Origin: Rubrobacteraceae bacterium
GTDB taxonomy: Bacteria; Actinomycetota; Rubrobacteria; Rubrobacterales; Rubrobacteraceae
Assembly: GCA_030448125.1 (NCBI GenBank)
Contig: JAUJNO010000018.1
Span: 1 to 40,681, forward strand
Direction of reading: 5' to 3'
DNA: 40,681 bases
The position numbers and the translations under genes were made by a program. Shown here one piece after another: positions 1 through 8,907 of the stretch; position 1 is the first letter of the stretch, and each line of letters opens with the position of its first letter. The notes beneath the pieces are model-generated. The model saw only the letters and a list, made by a program, of their open reading frames with translations. It searched no databases and was not told where the DNA came from.

Positions 1-485
1 CCGAACCAGACGACGTCGGGACGCAAGAAGGCGCCGCAGCTCGGACAGGAGGGCGGTACCTCGGGGTCGCCTTCGCGAGGCTCGGCGAACACGCCCTCGA
101 CGGAGCATTTCGAGCGCATGATGTTCCCGTGCAGCTCTATCACATTCTGGCTTCCGGCCCGGCGGTGCAAGCCATCGACGTTCTGGGTGAGGAGGAGAAA
201 TGCCGGGACGCGCCTCTCGAGTTCGGCGAGCGCCTCGTGGCCGGGGTTGGGGACGGCCTTCCCTACCAGCTCACGGCGCCAGGCGTACCACTCCCACACC
301 AGGCGCGGGTCGCGCTCGAACGCCTCGGGAGTGGCGAGTTCCATAGGGTCGTAGCGGGCCCAGAGGCCGGTCTGGGCGTCGCGGAAGGTCGGAACGCCGC
401 TCTCGGCGGAGATGCCGGAGCCGGTGAGGATGGCGATGTTCCGGGCGTTCCGTAGCGTGGTTATGAGGCTCTCCGGTATGTCCAT
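1..485 (-). CDS. Sir2-family NAD-dependent protein deacylase (class III, SIRT5/CobB-like), partial
   Basis: The gene runs off the left edge; about 161 N-terminal residues are present. Visible motifs are the NAD-binding GSGISAESGVPTFRD, the TQNVDGLH motif with the catalytic His region (ELHGN), and RPDVVWFG. The stretch WEWYAWRR carries the Y-x-x-R pair that marks class III sirtuins, which remove acidic acyl groups such as succinyl from lysine (family knowledge). The zinc module looks incomplete: a lone Cys in KCSVEG where a CxxC pair is usual, then SCPSCG. The ATG at 485 is chosen because GGTGGAG lies about 8 bases upstream. It follows hisS by 34 bases on the same strand, so cotranscription is likely. 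Confidence 0.9.
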   Translation of the reverse strand, partial: MDIPESLITTLRNARNIAILTGSGISAESGVPTFRDAQTGLWARYDPMELATPEAFERDPRLVWEWYAWRRELVGKAVPNPGHEALAELERRVPAFLLLTQNVDGLHRRAGSQNVIELHGNIMRSKCSVEGVFAEPREGDPEVPPSCPSCGAFLRPDVVWF

Positions 486-519
486 AGCCGGTGTCTCCAC
501 CGTATCGTCTGGCCCCAGA

Positions 520-1800
520 TCAGGCCTCAAGAGCGCGGAGCAACTGCTCCGGCCCCTCCGTAACGGCGACCTCCCGTTGCTCGCCCGTCGCCATGTCGCG
601 TAAGGAGCAGACTCCGGCCGCCAGCTCTTCGTCCCCGACGACGACCGCGTAGCGGGCGCCGGCCCGGTCGGCCTGCTTGAACTGCCCCTTGGCGCTCCGG
701 TCCGCGTAGTCGAGGTCGCAGGAGAGCCCCTCGGCACGCAAAGCACCCGCGAGACGGAAGGCCGGCAGGCGAGCCTCAGGCGCGAGGGTGACGAAGAAGA
801 CGTCCAGCTTCGCTCCCTCCTCCGGGGCGTTTGCCGCGAGGAGTATGCGCTCGACCCCGCTCCCGAACCCGATGCCCGGCATACTGGGCCCGCCGAGTTC
901 CTCGACCAGGTCGTTGTAGCGACCCCCGCCCCCCACCGTGTCCTGTGCCCCGAGGGCCGCGCTCTTCGCCTCGAAGACCGTCAGGGTGTAGTAGTCAAGC
1001 CCCCGAACGAGCCGCTCGTCGATCACGTATGGCACCCCGACCGCCTCCAGACCCTCCTTGACCGCGTCAAAGTACGCGAGCGCCTCCTCGCTCAAGAAGT
1101 CTCCGATCTTCGGCGCTTCGGTGAGGAGCGCCTGGGTATCCTTGTCCTTGGAGTCGAAGGTGCGTAAGGGGTTGGCCTCGATTCGGGAGACCGAGTCCGG
1201 GTCGAGCTCGGACTCGTGCTCTTGTAGGTAGTTTCTCAGTTCCGGGACGTAGCGTCCACGCGTTTCGAGGTCGCCGAGGTTGTTCAGGTAGACGACTTCG
1301 TCCTTCACGCCGAGAGCCTGGTGAATGGCGTAGAGGAGTGAGATCACCTCTACGTCCACAAGAGGATCGGCGGAGCCCAGAACCTCGGCCCCTATCTGAA
1401 CGTGCTGGCGGTAGCGTCCCTTCTGCTGGCGCTCGTGGCGGAACATCGGCCCCATGTACCACATCTTCACCGGCTGGGCGAGCTTGTACAGGCCGTGCTC
1501 GACGTACGAGCGCACGACGCCCGCGGTCCCCTCCGGCCTCAGGCTAAGCTCCCGCCCGCCCTTGTCATGGAAGACGAACATCTCCTTGCGTACGATGTCC
1601 GACGCCTCGCCGACGCTCCGGATAAAGAGCTGCGCCTCCTCGAAGACAGGCAGCCGCACCTCCGTGTAGTTGTACCGGCGGAAGAAGTCGCGGGTGACGC
1701 GCTCCACCCACGCCCACAGCTCCGGCCGCTCGTGCGGCTCCCGGCTCTGTCCGCCGCCCGGGTAGACGTCGTAGGTGCCCTTCGGCCCCCTGTAGCTCAC
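520..1800 (-). CDS. hisS: Histidyl-tRNA synthetase
   Basis: Charges tRNA-His with histidine in the cytosol. It is a class II synthetase of 426 residues, the normal length. Motif 2 (MFRHERQQKGRYRQHVQ), the histidine-specific LVRGLDYYTLTVFEA and motif 3 (GFGSGVERILL) are all visible, followed by a C-terminal anticodon-binding domain. The frame is open further upstream, but the GTG at 1800 is preferred because it starts at VSYRGPKGTYDVYP, the usual N-terminus, and overlaps the stop of the preceding hydrolase as GTGA. That overlap implies translational coupling. The placement downstream of rel and the hydrolase is a common gram-positive and actinobacterial order. Confidence 0.95.
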   Translation of the reverse strand: MSYRGPKGTYDVYPGGGQSREPHERPELWAWVERVTRDFFRRYNYTEVRLPVFEEAQLFIRSVGEASDIVRKEMFVFHDKGGRELSLRPEGTAGVVRSYVEHGLYKLAQPVKMWYMGPMFRHERQQKGRYRQHVQIGAEVLGSADPLVDVEVISLLYAIHQALGVKDEVVYLNNLGDLETRGRYVPELRNYLQEHESELDPDSVSRIEANPLRTFDSKDKDTQALLTEAPKIGDFLSEEALAYFDAVKEGLEAVGVPYVIDERLVRGLDYYTLTVFEAKSAALGAQDTVGGGGRYNDLVEELGGPSMPGIGFGSGVERILLAANAPEEGAKLDVFFVTLAPEARLPAFRLAGALRAEGLSCDLDYADRSAKGQFKQADRAGARYAVVVGDEELAAGVCSLRDMATGEQREVAVTEGPEQLLRALEA

Positions 1801-2375
1801 ACTACCCCCAGGGGCAGGTACGGGTTCGTCTCCAACTCCTCCATCGCGTGAAGGACCGGGCCGTGTCCCGTGAAGAGGCGCGTCGTGCCGTTCCAGAACG
1901 GCATCACCTTTCTTATGGAGACCTCGATCTCCTCCCACGAGGCACCCGAGATGTCCGTCCGGCCGACACTCCCCGGCAGGATGAGGTCGCCCACGAGCTG
2001 ATCGCCTCCCACCACGAACGTCACCGAACCGGGCGAGTGTCCCGGCGTGTGCAACACGTGGAAGGTCTCTCCGGCCATGACGAGGTCCTCCCCGTCCCTC
2101 AAGGGCTCGTAGTCCGTAACCCCCGCGCCCTCGGCGTCCGCCGGGTGGGCATAGACCGGGGCGTCCGTTTCGCGGCGCACCGCGTCCAGAGCGTTCACGT
2201 GGTCCCCGTGGCTATGCGTGATCAAGATGGCGGCGACAGGCTTTTGGACCCGGGCGAGTATCTTCTCGGGTTCGGCCCCGGCGTCCACGATCAGGTCGCC
2301 CCCCGGCGCGTGAACGACGTAGGAGTTGACCTCGAAGCCACCCATGTCGAGACGGACCTGTTCTATCTCGGTCAT
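1797..2375 (-). CDS. MBL-fold metallo-hydrolase (glyoxalase II-like)
   Basis: A 192-residue protein with the metal-binding THSHGDHVNA (HxHxDH) near residue 55, a downstream His in HTPGHSPGS, the Asp in VGDLILPG and a final His in FTGHGP. This is the complete metallo-beta-lactamase metal site. The family hydrolyses thioesters such as S-lactoylglutathione, or related substrates; the substrate here is not known. The ATG at 2375 is chosen because AAAGGAGG lies 6 bases upstream. The frame remains open further upstream, but that stretch overlaps the rel gene and looks spurious. It sits 17 bases after rel and overlaps hisS by 4 bases, so rel, this gene and hisS look like one transcript. Confidence 0.9.
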   Translation of the reverse strand: MTEIEQVRLDMGGFEVNSYVVHAPGGDLIVDAGAEPEKILARVQKPVAAILITHSHGDHVNALDAVRRETDAPVYAHPADAEGAGVTDYEPLRDGEDLVMAGETFHVLHTPGHSPGSVTFVVGGDQLVGDLILPGSVGRTDISGASWEEIEVSIRKVMPFWNGTTRLFTGHGPVLHAMEELETNPYLPLGVV

Positions 2376-2392
2376 CGGCGCCTCCTTTAAGG

Positions 2393-4660
2393 TTAGTGGT
2401 TGTTGCCGAGCGGCGTACCGTCGCGGGAGACCCGGCGGACGTCGTAGACGTCGGGGATGGAGCGGATCTTGCGTATGACCTCCTCGACGTGCGGAAGGCT
2501 CGCCGCCTTGAACGCGAACCGGCTCAGGGCCGTCCGGTCCTCGATTGTGTCCACCCGCGCCGAGAGGATGCTCACCCCCGCGTCGGAGATGGTCGAGGTT
2601 ATGTCCTTGAGGAGGTGCATCCGGTCCAGCGCCTCGACGAGCAACTCCACCGTAAAGAGCCTCCCCCTGACCTGGGTCCACTCGACCTCAGCGAAACGCT
2701 CCGGGTCGCGCGCGTTCAGGGCCCTGGCGTTCGTGCATCCCGCCGCATGTACCACGACGCCGCGGCCCAAAGAGACGTACCCCACGATGTCGTCGCCGGG
2801 CATCGGGCTGCAACAGCGGGCGAGGCGCGTGAGTATGCCGCTCGATCCGACCACCCGCACCCCGGTCTCCGAGTCGGTCCCTCCGTCGTGGGCTTCGCCA
2901 GGCAGAGGCAGGGGGACGAGCGCCGGGCTGTGCGCCCCGTTGGCCCCACCAGTCCGCACCTCTTGCTCCTCTTCTTTAGGCTGGACTTTATCCACGATCC
3001 GGTGGGCAACGTTCTCGGCGGAGACCGCACCGAGACCAACAGCGGCGAGCATGTCCTCTGCCGTCGTATAGTTGACGCTGTTCGCGACCTCCTCCCAGAC
3101 GCCGGTCGGGACTTTGTCCCTGTCAATGCGCTGCTTCTTGAGGAGCAACGTGACCTTCTCGCGCCCCAAAGACAGGTTGTCCTCGCGGTCGGCTTTGTTG
3201 AAGAACTGCCGGATCTTGTTTCGGGCCCGGCCGCTCTGGACCACGGCGAGCCAGTCCCGGCTCGGTTTCAGGGCCTTGCCGGTAATGACCTCCACCCGGT
3301 CGCCGGAGACGAGCTCGGAGTCTAGAGGCACGATCCTGTCGTTCACCCGAGCGCCTATGGTGCGATGCCCGACCTCGGTGTGGACGTGGTAGGAGAAGTC
3401 TATCGGCGTCGCCCCGCTGGGGAGGCTGATCACGTCGCCCTTCGGTGTAAAGACGTACACCTCGTCGGCGACCAGCTCGCCCTTGAGGGACTCCATGAAC
3501 TCGGCGGCGTCGGTGGTCTCCTTCTGCCACTCCATCATGCTCTTCAGCCACGTCAGGCGGTCCACCTGGCTGTCCTTGAGGCCGTGCTTGTACATCCAGT
3601 GGGCGGCGATGCCGAACTCGGCGATCGTGTCCATCTCGCGCGTCCGGATCTGTATCTCCAGCAACTTCCCCTCGTTGGACATGACCGTCGTGTGCAATGA
3701 CTGATACATGTTGAACTTGGGCATCGCGATGTAGTCCTTGAAGCGCCCCGGAATCGGCTTCCAGGCCGAGTGGACCACGCCCAAAGTACCGTAGCAGTCC
3801 CGCACGTTGTCCACGACGATGCGCAGGCCGGCGAGGTCGTAGATCTCGTTGAACTCCTTGTTGCGGCGCACCATCTTGTTGTAGATGGAGTAGAAGTGCT
3901 TGACCCGCCCCTTGACCTCGGCCTCCACCCCGGCCTCCGCGAGGTGCTTCTGAAGCTCCTCAGCCGTGACGTTGATGAACGTCTCCCGATCCGCCCTCCT
4001 CGCCGCCACGAGCCGCTTTATCTCCTCGTAGCGCCTCGGGTGGAGCGTGGCGAAGGCGAGGTCCTCCAGCTCCCACTTCACCGAGTAGATACCCAGCCGG
4101 TGGGCGAGCGGAGCGTAGATCTCCAGCGTCTCCGTCGCCTTTTTGAGTTGGTTCTCGCGCTTGAGGTAGGCGAGCGTCCTCATGTTGTGCAGCCGGTCGG
4201 CAAGCTTGATGATGATCACGCGCACGTCCCGGCTCATCGCCACGATCATCTTCCGCAACGACTCGGCCTGCGCCTCCTCCAGGTTCCCGCTGGGCAGCCT
4301 CTTCAGCTTCGTAACCCCATCGACGATGTCCGCGACCTCTTCCCCGAACCCCGCCTCGATCTCCTCCTTGGTAAGGTCCGTGTCCTCGAGGACGTCGTGC
4401 AGGATCGCGGCGGCGATGGTCGTCGAGTCGAGGTGCAACTCGGCGAGGATATCGGCGGTCGCGAGAGGGTGGTAGACGAAGGGCTCGCCGCTCTTACGGA
4501 CCTGGCCCTTGTGGGCGGCGTGGGCTGTCCCGTAAGCGCCGGCTATGAGCTCCTCGTCGGCCTCCGGGTTGTAGGCAGCGACCTTCCTGAGCAGGGAGGT
4601 TATCGTCACCTCCGGGACAGGTACGGCCTTTGGGTACGCCTCTTCGCGGATCATCTCCAT
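2393..4660 (-). CDS. rel: Bifunctional (p)ppGpp synthetase/hydrolase
   Basis: Makes and degrades (p)ppGpp in the stringent response. In 755 residues the domains appear in order. The HD hydrolase has ILHDVLEDT (HDxxED) near residue 90. The synthetase has RVKHFYSIYNK and GRFKDYIAMPK. A TGS domain begins DEVYVFTPKGD, a Cys-rich zinc-finger region has ARCCSPMPGD, and a C-terminal ACT domain has VELLVEALDRMHLL. The synthetase carries RFKD rather than the ExDD of monofunctional RelA, which marks a bifunctional Rel. All key residues look intact. The ATG at 4660 has a weak ribosome site, and a second ATG lies two codons on. It heads the set that includes the MBL hydrolase and hisS. Confidence 0.96.
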   Translation of the reverse strand: MEMIREEAYPKAVPVPEVTITSLLRKVAAYNPEADEELIAGAYGTAHAAHKGQVRKSGEPFVYHPLATADILAELHLDSTTIAAAILHDVLEDTDLTKEEIEAGFGEEVADIVDGVTKLKRLPSGNLEEAQAESLRKMIVAMSRDVRVIIIKLADRLHNMRTLAYLKRENQLKKATETLEIYAPLAHRLGIYSVKWELEDLAFATLHPRRYEEIKRLVAARRADRETFINVTAEELQKHLAEAGVEAEVKGRVKHFYSIYNKMVRRNKEFNEIYDLAGLRIVVDNVRDCYGTLGVVHSAWKPIPGRFKDYIAMPKFNMYQSLHTTVMSNEGKLLEIQIRTREMDTIAEFGIAAHWMYKHGLKDSQVDRLTWLKSMMEWQKETTDAAEFMESLKGELVADEVYVFTPKGDVISLPSGATPIDFSYHVHTEVGHRTIGARVNDRIVPLDSELVSGDRVEVITGKALKPSRDWLAVVQSGRARNKIRQFFNKADREDNLSLGREKVTLLLKKQRIDRDKVPTGVWEEVANSVNYTTAEDMLAAVGLGAVSAENVAHRIVDKVQPKEEEQEVRTGGANGAHSPALVPLPLPGEAHDGGTDSETGVRVVGSSGILTRLARCCSPMPGDDIVGYVSLGRGVVVHAAGCTNARALNARDPERFAEVEWTQVRGRLFTVELLVEALDRMHLLKDITSTISDAGVSILSARVDTIEDRTALSRFAFKAASLPHVEEVIRKIRSIPDVYDVRRVSRDGTPLGNNH

Positions 4661-4723
4661 AAAGAGATTTTAACACCGGGCTCCGAGGCCGTTTACGAGA
4701 AGGCTGCGGGGTTCAGGACGGAG

Positions 4724-5056
4724 CTAATACACGCGGCTCCTGTCCTCGACCTCGATCTCGAGACCCCCGACAAACCTGGCGACCAAGTTATAGAACAACG
4801 CCGTGATCAGTCCGCCGATGAAACCGACAATGCCCAGGATGATCGGATAGAGTATCAAAGCCCCGATGCCAAACAACAGGCCGAAGCCGACCAGGGCGCC
4901 CGTGCCCTCGGCGTTCTGCCCGCTCGACGCGATACCCAGCAGCACGGTCAACACCCAGAAAAACGCGGTGATAGCCCCGATTATTAACCCCAACAGCGCG
5001 GATATAGCACCCTGCACCTTACCGAGCGACAACGCTCCGATCTTTCTTATCATCAT
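4724..5056 (-). CDS. Small multi-pass membrane protein of unknown function
   Basis: A 110-residue hydrophobic protein with about three membrane segments and a charged C-terminal tail (EIEVEDRSRVY). The end YNLVARFVGGLEIEVE recalls a widespread uncharacterised bacterial and archaeal membrane family, possibly DUF3566-like; that assignment is tentative. GGGGAGG lies 7 bases before the ATG pair at 5056, so expression is well supported. It stands alone between rel and the AarF kinase, on the same strand. No catalytic residue is visible and no function is proposed. Confidence 0.8.
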   Translation of the reverse strand: MMIRKIGALSLGKVQGAISALLGLIIGAITAFFWVLTVLLGIASSGQNAEGTGALVGFGLLFGIGALILYPIILGIVGFIGGLITALFYNLVARFVGGLEIEVEDRSRVY

Positions 5057-5126
5057 GAGAGACCTCCCCGACTCTTTTGGTTTCCATACTACACGTAACC
5101 AGAATCCACCGCGCTCTCGCGGATCT

Positions 5127-6854
5127 CTAGAGCCGCCGGGAACGGAAGATGACCACGAGTAGCACCGTAGCCATCACGAGCGCCAGCGTGAAGCCGATAA
5201 AGGCGACCAGGGGAACGCCGAGGAGCGGCACCTGGGGTCCTCCGGTGGCGAAGGCGCCGATGAGCGAGGAGCCTATTAGCAGGCCGCCGGTGACGACGGC
5301 GAAGACGAGCCGGTTGGCGAGCACGTCCACCTCCCCGATCAATTCGTCGAGGCCGCGGTTGTTGAGCTTCACCTCTAGCTCCCCGTCCTCGAGCTCGGTA
5401 AGGAGCTGCCGGATCTGCTCGGGGTAGTCCTCGATGTAGCGGGCGTATTCGAGGGCGCGTTCCTGGGACCGTTCGATTAGGAAGCCGGGCTCGTAGCGTT
5501 CGCGCAGCAGGCGTCTAGCATAGGGCTGGGCTATCTCGTAGACGTTGATGGTCGGGTCTATGGAGCGGGCGAGGGCCTCGGCGGTCACGAGCGCTTTGGT
5601 CAGTAGCGGGAAGACCGGCGGCATGGAGAGCCTGTAGCGTCTGACTAGCGAGATCAGCTCGGAGAGCGCCTGCCCGAGCGTGACCTCCCCGACCGAGAGC
5701 CCGGAATACTTGTACAGAAACTCCCGAAGCTCCTGCACCAGCGGCCCCCTCACCTCCGGTGCGTACCGGACGCCCAGCCCCTCCAACCCCCGCAACACCG
5801 CCGCCGCGTCGCGCTGTATCACGGCTATGAACAGCCGGCTCAAAGCTTCGATGTCGCCGCGGCTCATAAAGCCCACCATGCCGAAGTCAAGGAGGGCGAG
5901 CTCTCCCCGCGGGGTGAGGATAAGGTTGCCGGGGTGCGGGTCGCCGTGGAAGAAGCCGTCTTCGAAGGCCATCTTGAAGATGGCCTCCGCCCCCATCGTA
6001 GCCACCCTGCGACGCTCGGCCGGGGCCAGGAGCAAGGGCCGGAGGTCGTGGAAGCGGGTACCCTCGATGAACTCCATCGTCAGGACCCTCCTCGTGGAGA
6101 GCTCCGTGTAAATTTCCGGGATCTTTACGGGCGTATCGGCGAAGTTAACGGCGAAGCGCCGCGCGTTGCGGGCCTCCGTCTCGTAGTCGAGCTCGCGGCG
6201 TATGACGCCCTCGAACTCCGCCACGAGCTCCTTCACGTCGATGAATATTCTATCCCCGAATCTCGCGTCCAGGAGCGCCGCGAAGTCCCTCATCAGCGCG
6301 AGGTCCGCCGTGACCCTACGCGGCGCCTCGGGCCGTTGCACTTTGATCGCGACTTGTTCCCCGCCGTGAAGCTGGGCCTTGTAGACCTGTCCAATGCTCG
6401 CCGACCCGAGCGGGGCTGGATCCAAACCGGCGAACAGCTTCCCGACCGGCATCCCGAGCTCCCTCTCCATGACCGCCCGCGCCACCTCTAGAGGTATGGG
6501 CGCCACCGTATCCTGAAGCTTCTGGAGCTCGAAGAGGACGCCCTCGGGGATGATATCCGAGCGAGTGGAGAGGATCTGGCCGAACTTTACGAACGTCGGG
6601 CCCAAATCATCGAGAGTTCGCCTGAGCCTGACGCCGAAGTTTGGGGCGAGAAGCTCCTCTAACCCGCGCTTCTCCCGCCTGCCACGCCGGACGTCGAAGA
6701 CGAACCCGAACCCGTGACGGACGAGCACCCGCCCGATCTGGGAGAACCGCACGAGGTTCTCCCGCCGGCTGCCGGAGGGAGACCCAGCCCCATCACCCGC
6801 GGCGTCGATCACCGGCCCGAGCCTCCCCACATCCCGGCCCGGACTTTTCGGCAT
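5127..6854 (-). CDS. ABC1/AarF/UbiB atypical kinase
   Basis: A 575-residue member of the ADCK/UbiB protein-kinase-like family, which supports isoprenoid-quinone or lipid metabolism at the membrane. Visible are the family KxGQ motif (FVKFGQILSTRSD), the Ala-rich nucleotide loop SASIGQVYKA, the VAIKVQRP lysine, the catalytic HGDPHPGN loop and the metal-binding LLDFGMVG. Two hydrophobic segments at the C-terminus (residues about 505-570) anchor it in the membrane, the usual architecture. It ends in RSRRL. The start at 6854 gives a roughly 30-residue low-complexity N-terminus; the conserved part begins near NLVRFSQIG, so a later start is possible. Confidence 0.93.
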   Translation of the reverse strand: MPKSPGRDVGRLGPVIDAAGDGAGSPSGSRRENLVRFSQIGRVLVRHGFGFVFDVRRGRREKRGLEELLAPNFGVRLRRTLDDLGPTFVKFGQILSTRSDIIPEGVLFELQKLQDTVAPIPLEVARAVMERELGMPVGKLFAGLDPAPLGSASIGQVYKAQLHGGEQVAIKVQRPEAPRRVTADLALMRDFAALLDARFGDRIFIDVKELVAEFEGVIRRELDYETEARNARRFAVNFADTPVKIPEIYTELSTRRVLTMEFIEGTRFHDLRPLLLAPAERRRVATMGAEAIFKMAFEDGFFHGDPHPGNLILTPRGELALLDFGMVGFMSRGDIEALSRLFIAVIQRDAAAVLRGLEGLGVRYAPEVRGPLVQELREFLYKYSGLSVGEVTLGQALSELISLVRRYRLSMPPVFPLLTKALVTAEALARSIDPTINVYEIAQPYARRLLRERYEPGFLIERSQERALEYARYIEDYPEQIRQLLTELEDGELEVKLNNRGLDELIGEVDVLANRLVFAVVTGGLLIGSSLIGAFATGGPQVPLLGVPLVAFIGFTLALVMATVLLVVIFRSRRL

Positions 6855-6887
6855 CCTACGGAGTTGCTTATCGGGCTATCTGCCCGA

Positions 6888-7331
6888 CTACAGGCCCGGC
6901 GCGGTGTCGGGTTCGTCCCTCGGGGGCCGGGGCGCCGTGTCCACCCCGCCGACGGGGGGCGGCGGAGGCTCGTCCATCGGGGGCGTCAAGGGTTCCGTCG
7001 GCGCTTCGGGGTCGGCCACCGTGGGCCGGTCCTCCAGGAGGCGGACCCTGTACTCGAGCTGCTCGATCCTGAAGAGGAGGTCCTCGTAGGCCTCGCGGTT
7101 CGGCACGCCGGCGCCACGCAGGCCCTGCTGCACGGAGGCGTCTATGAGGTTACGGGCGCCGGACGAGCGTTCGCGCGTCCGGCTGAGGACGTCTTCGACG
7201 ACCGTGCGGCCCTCTTCGCGCTCCATCCGGCCCTGCTCTATCAGCCGGTTCACCGCCTCCTGGACCCGCTCGCGGGTAACGGCGGCGGCGCCTATCTGCA
7301 AAAGAATCAACCGTTCAAGTGTGTCCAGCAT
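6888..7331 (-). CDS. Phasin/polyhydroxyalkanoate-granule-like coiled-coil protein
   Basis: A 147-residue protein with an N-terminal helical part (LERLILLQIGAAAVTRERVQ), a helical basic middle, and a heptad region RIEQLEYRVRLLED. It ends in a Pro/Thr-rich acidic tail (PPMDEPPPPPVGG). This order resembles PHA-granule-associated, PhaF/PhaI-type proteins with a low-complexity tail (inference from pattern). CCAGGAGG lies 5-6 bases before the ATG at 7331, which sets this start against longer open frames upstream. It precedes the AarF kinase by 33 bases and may be cotranscribed with it. Confidence in the gene is high; confidence in the family is modest. Confidence 0.7.
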   Translation of the reverse strand: MLDTLERLILLQIGAAAVTRERVQEAVNRLIEQGRMEREEGRTVVEDVLSRTRERSSGARNLIDASVQQGLRGAGVPNREAYEDLLFRIEQLEYRVRLLEDRPTVADPEAPTEPLTPPMDEPPPPPVGGVDTAPRPPRDEPDTAPGL

Positions 7332-7393
7332 GAATACCTCCTGGCAGGAGAGTCCGTCGCCCCCATGATAACCCGAAACAGCGGCGCGGGCTG

Positions 7394-7666
7394 CTACAAG
7401 AAATACTTCAAGACCAGCGCTATCACGTACCTGCCAAGTACGTAGAGCGTAAAGAAGAACCCGAAGATCCCCACCAGAGCCCCGACTACCACAAGCAACG
7501 TCTTGAGCTCCTGCCCTACCTCGTACCATCTCCGTTCCCGCGCCTCTTCCGGCGTCGAAATACCACCTTTCCAGAACAGACTGGAGCCCGCCCCGCCAGG
7601 CCGCCGAAGATTCCCGCGAAGACCAGGTAGAACCACGCGGGCTCCTCATCGTCGTCGAAGTAATGT
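7394..7666 (-). pseudogene. Second half of a frameshifted membrane protein (or a separate small membrane protein)
   Basis: Reading from 7666, one frame encodes HYFDDDEEPAWFYLVFAGIF, a good membrane segment. It then becomes poor near 7591-7594, where a second frame takes over with GGISTPEEARERRWYEVGQE and another strong segment ending LGRYVIALVLKYFL, stop at 7394. Adding one G to the G4 run at 7591-7594 would join them. Neither part has a convincing start, except a GTG at 7636 behind GAGGAG. Removing one T at 7669-7671 would also fuse it to the gene just upstream, giving a single protein of roughly 195 residues. It may be a broken gene or a sequence with two one-base errors. Confidence 0.5.
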
Positions 7667-7984
7667 CTAAACGAGCAGGACCATGACCACGAACCAGACG
7701 GCCGAGGCCAGGAAGAGAAGAATGCCGGCCTTTCTACTCCTGCCGGTGAAGCGAACGGCCGATTCGGCGGCGCCGATACCCGCCACGACCCCGGCGCCGG
7801 AGAACAACAACCTGTGGGCGAAGTCGTATCCGGCAAGGTAGAGGGGGATCAGGAGGACGAGACCCGCAACTGTGACGGCAACCCAAACCCGGGGCTTTCG
7901 CGTGAGGAACAGGGTATCGTGTCGTTGGTCATCGCCCTCTCCGGGCTCCGGTCGGGAGGGAGACGACATGCCGGCCTCAGTCAC
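7667..7984 (-). CDS. Small membrane protein, possibly the N-terminal half of a frameshifted gene
   Basis: A 105-residue reading frame with a hydrophilic N-terminus (SSPSRPEPGEGDDQ) and three membrane segments: VWVAVTVAGLVLLIPLYL, LLFSGAGVVAGIGAAE and ILLFLASAVWFVVMVLLV. It stops immediately after the third segment, which is abrupt, and the next 270 bases encode two more membrane segments in other frames (see 7394-7666). The start is 6 bases beyond the stop of secF on the same strand. MTEAGM offers two ATGs; the second (MSS) may be the real start. The family is not recognised. Confidence 0.6.
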   Translation of the reverse strand: MTEAGMSSPSRPEPGEGDDQRHDTLFLTRKPRVWVAVTVAGLVLLIPLYLAGYDFAHRLLFSGAGVVAGIGAAESAVRFTGRSRKAGILLFLASAVWFVVMVLLV

Positions 7985-7989
7985 GGCGG

Positions 7990-8907
7990 CTACGGGGTTG
8001 CGGCGCCTTTGGGCGTCCCGCGAGCGGGGGCACCCCTACCGGCGCGCCAGGCCTTATAGAGGCACAGGACGGGCGCGGCTATAAAGATGGAGCTGTAGGT
8101 GCCGGCGGCGATGCCGACCAGGAGGGCGAAGGCGAAGTCGCTCAAGGTCGACTCGCCGAAGATGAGGAGAGCGACGACCGGGATCAGGGTACACACGCTC
8201 GTGTAGATCGAACGCATCACCACCTGCCGGATGGAGTTGTTCGCCAGCTCGTCGTACCGCTGGCGGTTGTAGCCGGCCTCGGGCGCGTTCTCCCTTATCC
8301 TGTCGAAGATGATGATCGTATCGTAGAGCGAATACCCGAGCACCGTCAGGACCGCGACCACGGTCACTAGGTTCACCTCGCGCCCCACCAGGGCGTAGAA
8401 GCCTATGGTGATTAGGATGTCGTGAATCAGCGCCACCATCGCGGCCATCGCGAAGGAGAACTCGAAGCGTAAAGAGATGAACAGGACGATGATCGCCAGG
8501 GCCGCCGCCACGGCCTGCAAGGCCTGCGTCCGGATCTGGCCTCCAAATGTCGGACTGATACTCGTGACGCTGACCTCCGCCCCGAGCTCCTCTTCGAGGG
8601 CCTGCCGGACCTCCGCGTCCGTGTACCCCTCCTCCGAGAGGACCGGCGTACGGACTTCGTAACCCTCTTCGCCCACGCTCTGCACGATCGATCTCTCCCC
8701 AAGATCTCCCGGCAGCGCCTCCCGCACCTCGCCCGTGCTCGGAGAACCCTGGATCCCGCTCGCGGTGAACGCTGAGCCGCCCGTGAAGTCTATGCCAAGG
8801 TTGACCCCCCCAAGAGCGACAGCCCCGACGCAGAGCAGGAGGAACACGCCCGAGATGACGAACCACAGCCGCCACCTGCCCACGAAGTCTATGTTCTTGA
8901 GCGCCAC
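7990..8907 (-). CDS. secF: Protein translocase subunit SecF
   Basis: With SecD it forms the proton-driven membrane subcomplex that assists SecYEG export. It has 305 residues, the normal length. There is an N-terminal membrane segment, the conserved GIDFTGGSAF just after it, a periplasmic domain, then five membrane segments with the family block LTVLGYSLYDTIIIFDRIRE. It starts with GTG at 8907, sharing one base with the TAG stop of secD, so the two are translationally coupled. The C-terminal tail is short and basic. Confidence 0.96.
   Translation of the reverse strand: MALKNIDFVGRWRLWFVISGVFLLLCVGAVALGGVNLGIDFTGGSAFTASGIQGSPSTGEVREALPGDLGERSIVQSVGEEGYEVRTPVLSEEGYTDAEVRQALEEELGAEVSVTSISPTFGGQIRTQALQAVAAALAIIVLFISLRFEFSFAMAAMVALIHDILITIGFYALVGREVNLVTVVAVLTVLGYSLYDTIIIFDRIRENAPEAGYNRQRYDELANNSIRQVVMRSIYTSVCTLIPVVALLIFGESTLSDFAFALLVGIAAGTYSSIFIAAPVLCLYKAWRAGRGAPARGTPKGAATP

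Noticed and set aside
1402..1851. Plus-strand frames opposite hisS and the MBL gene
   Set aside because: Shadows of minus-strand genes with no ribosome sites or domains.
3770..4987. 405-codon plus-strand frame opposite rel
   Set aside because: It has the Arg/Val/Leu/Asp composition of an antisense shadow and overlaps the well-supported rel gene.
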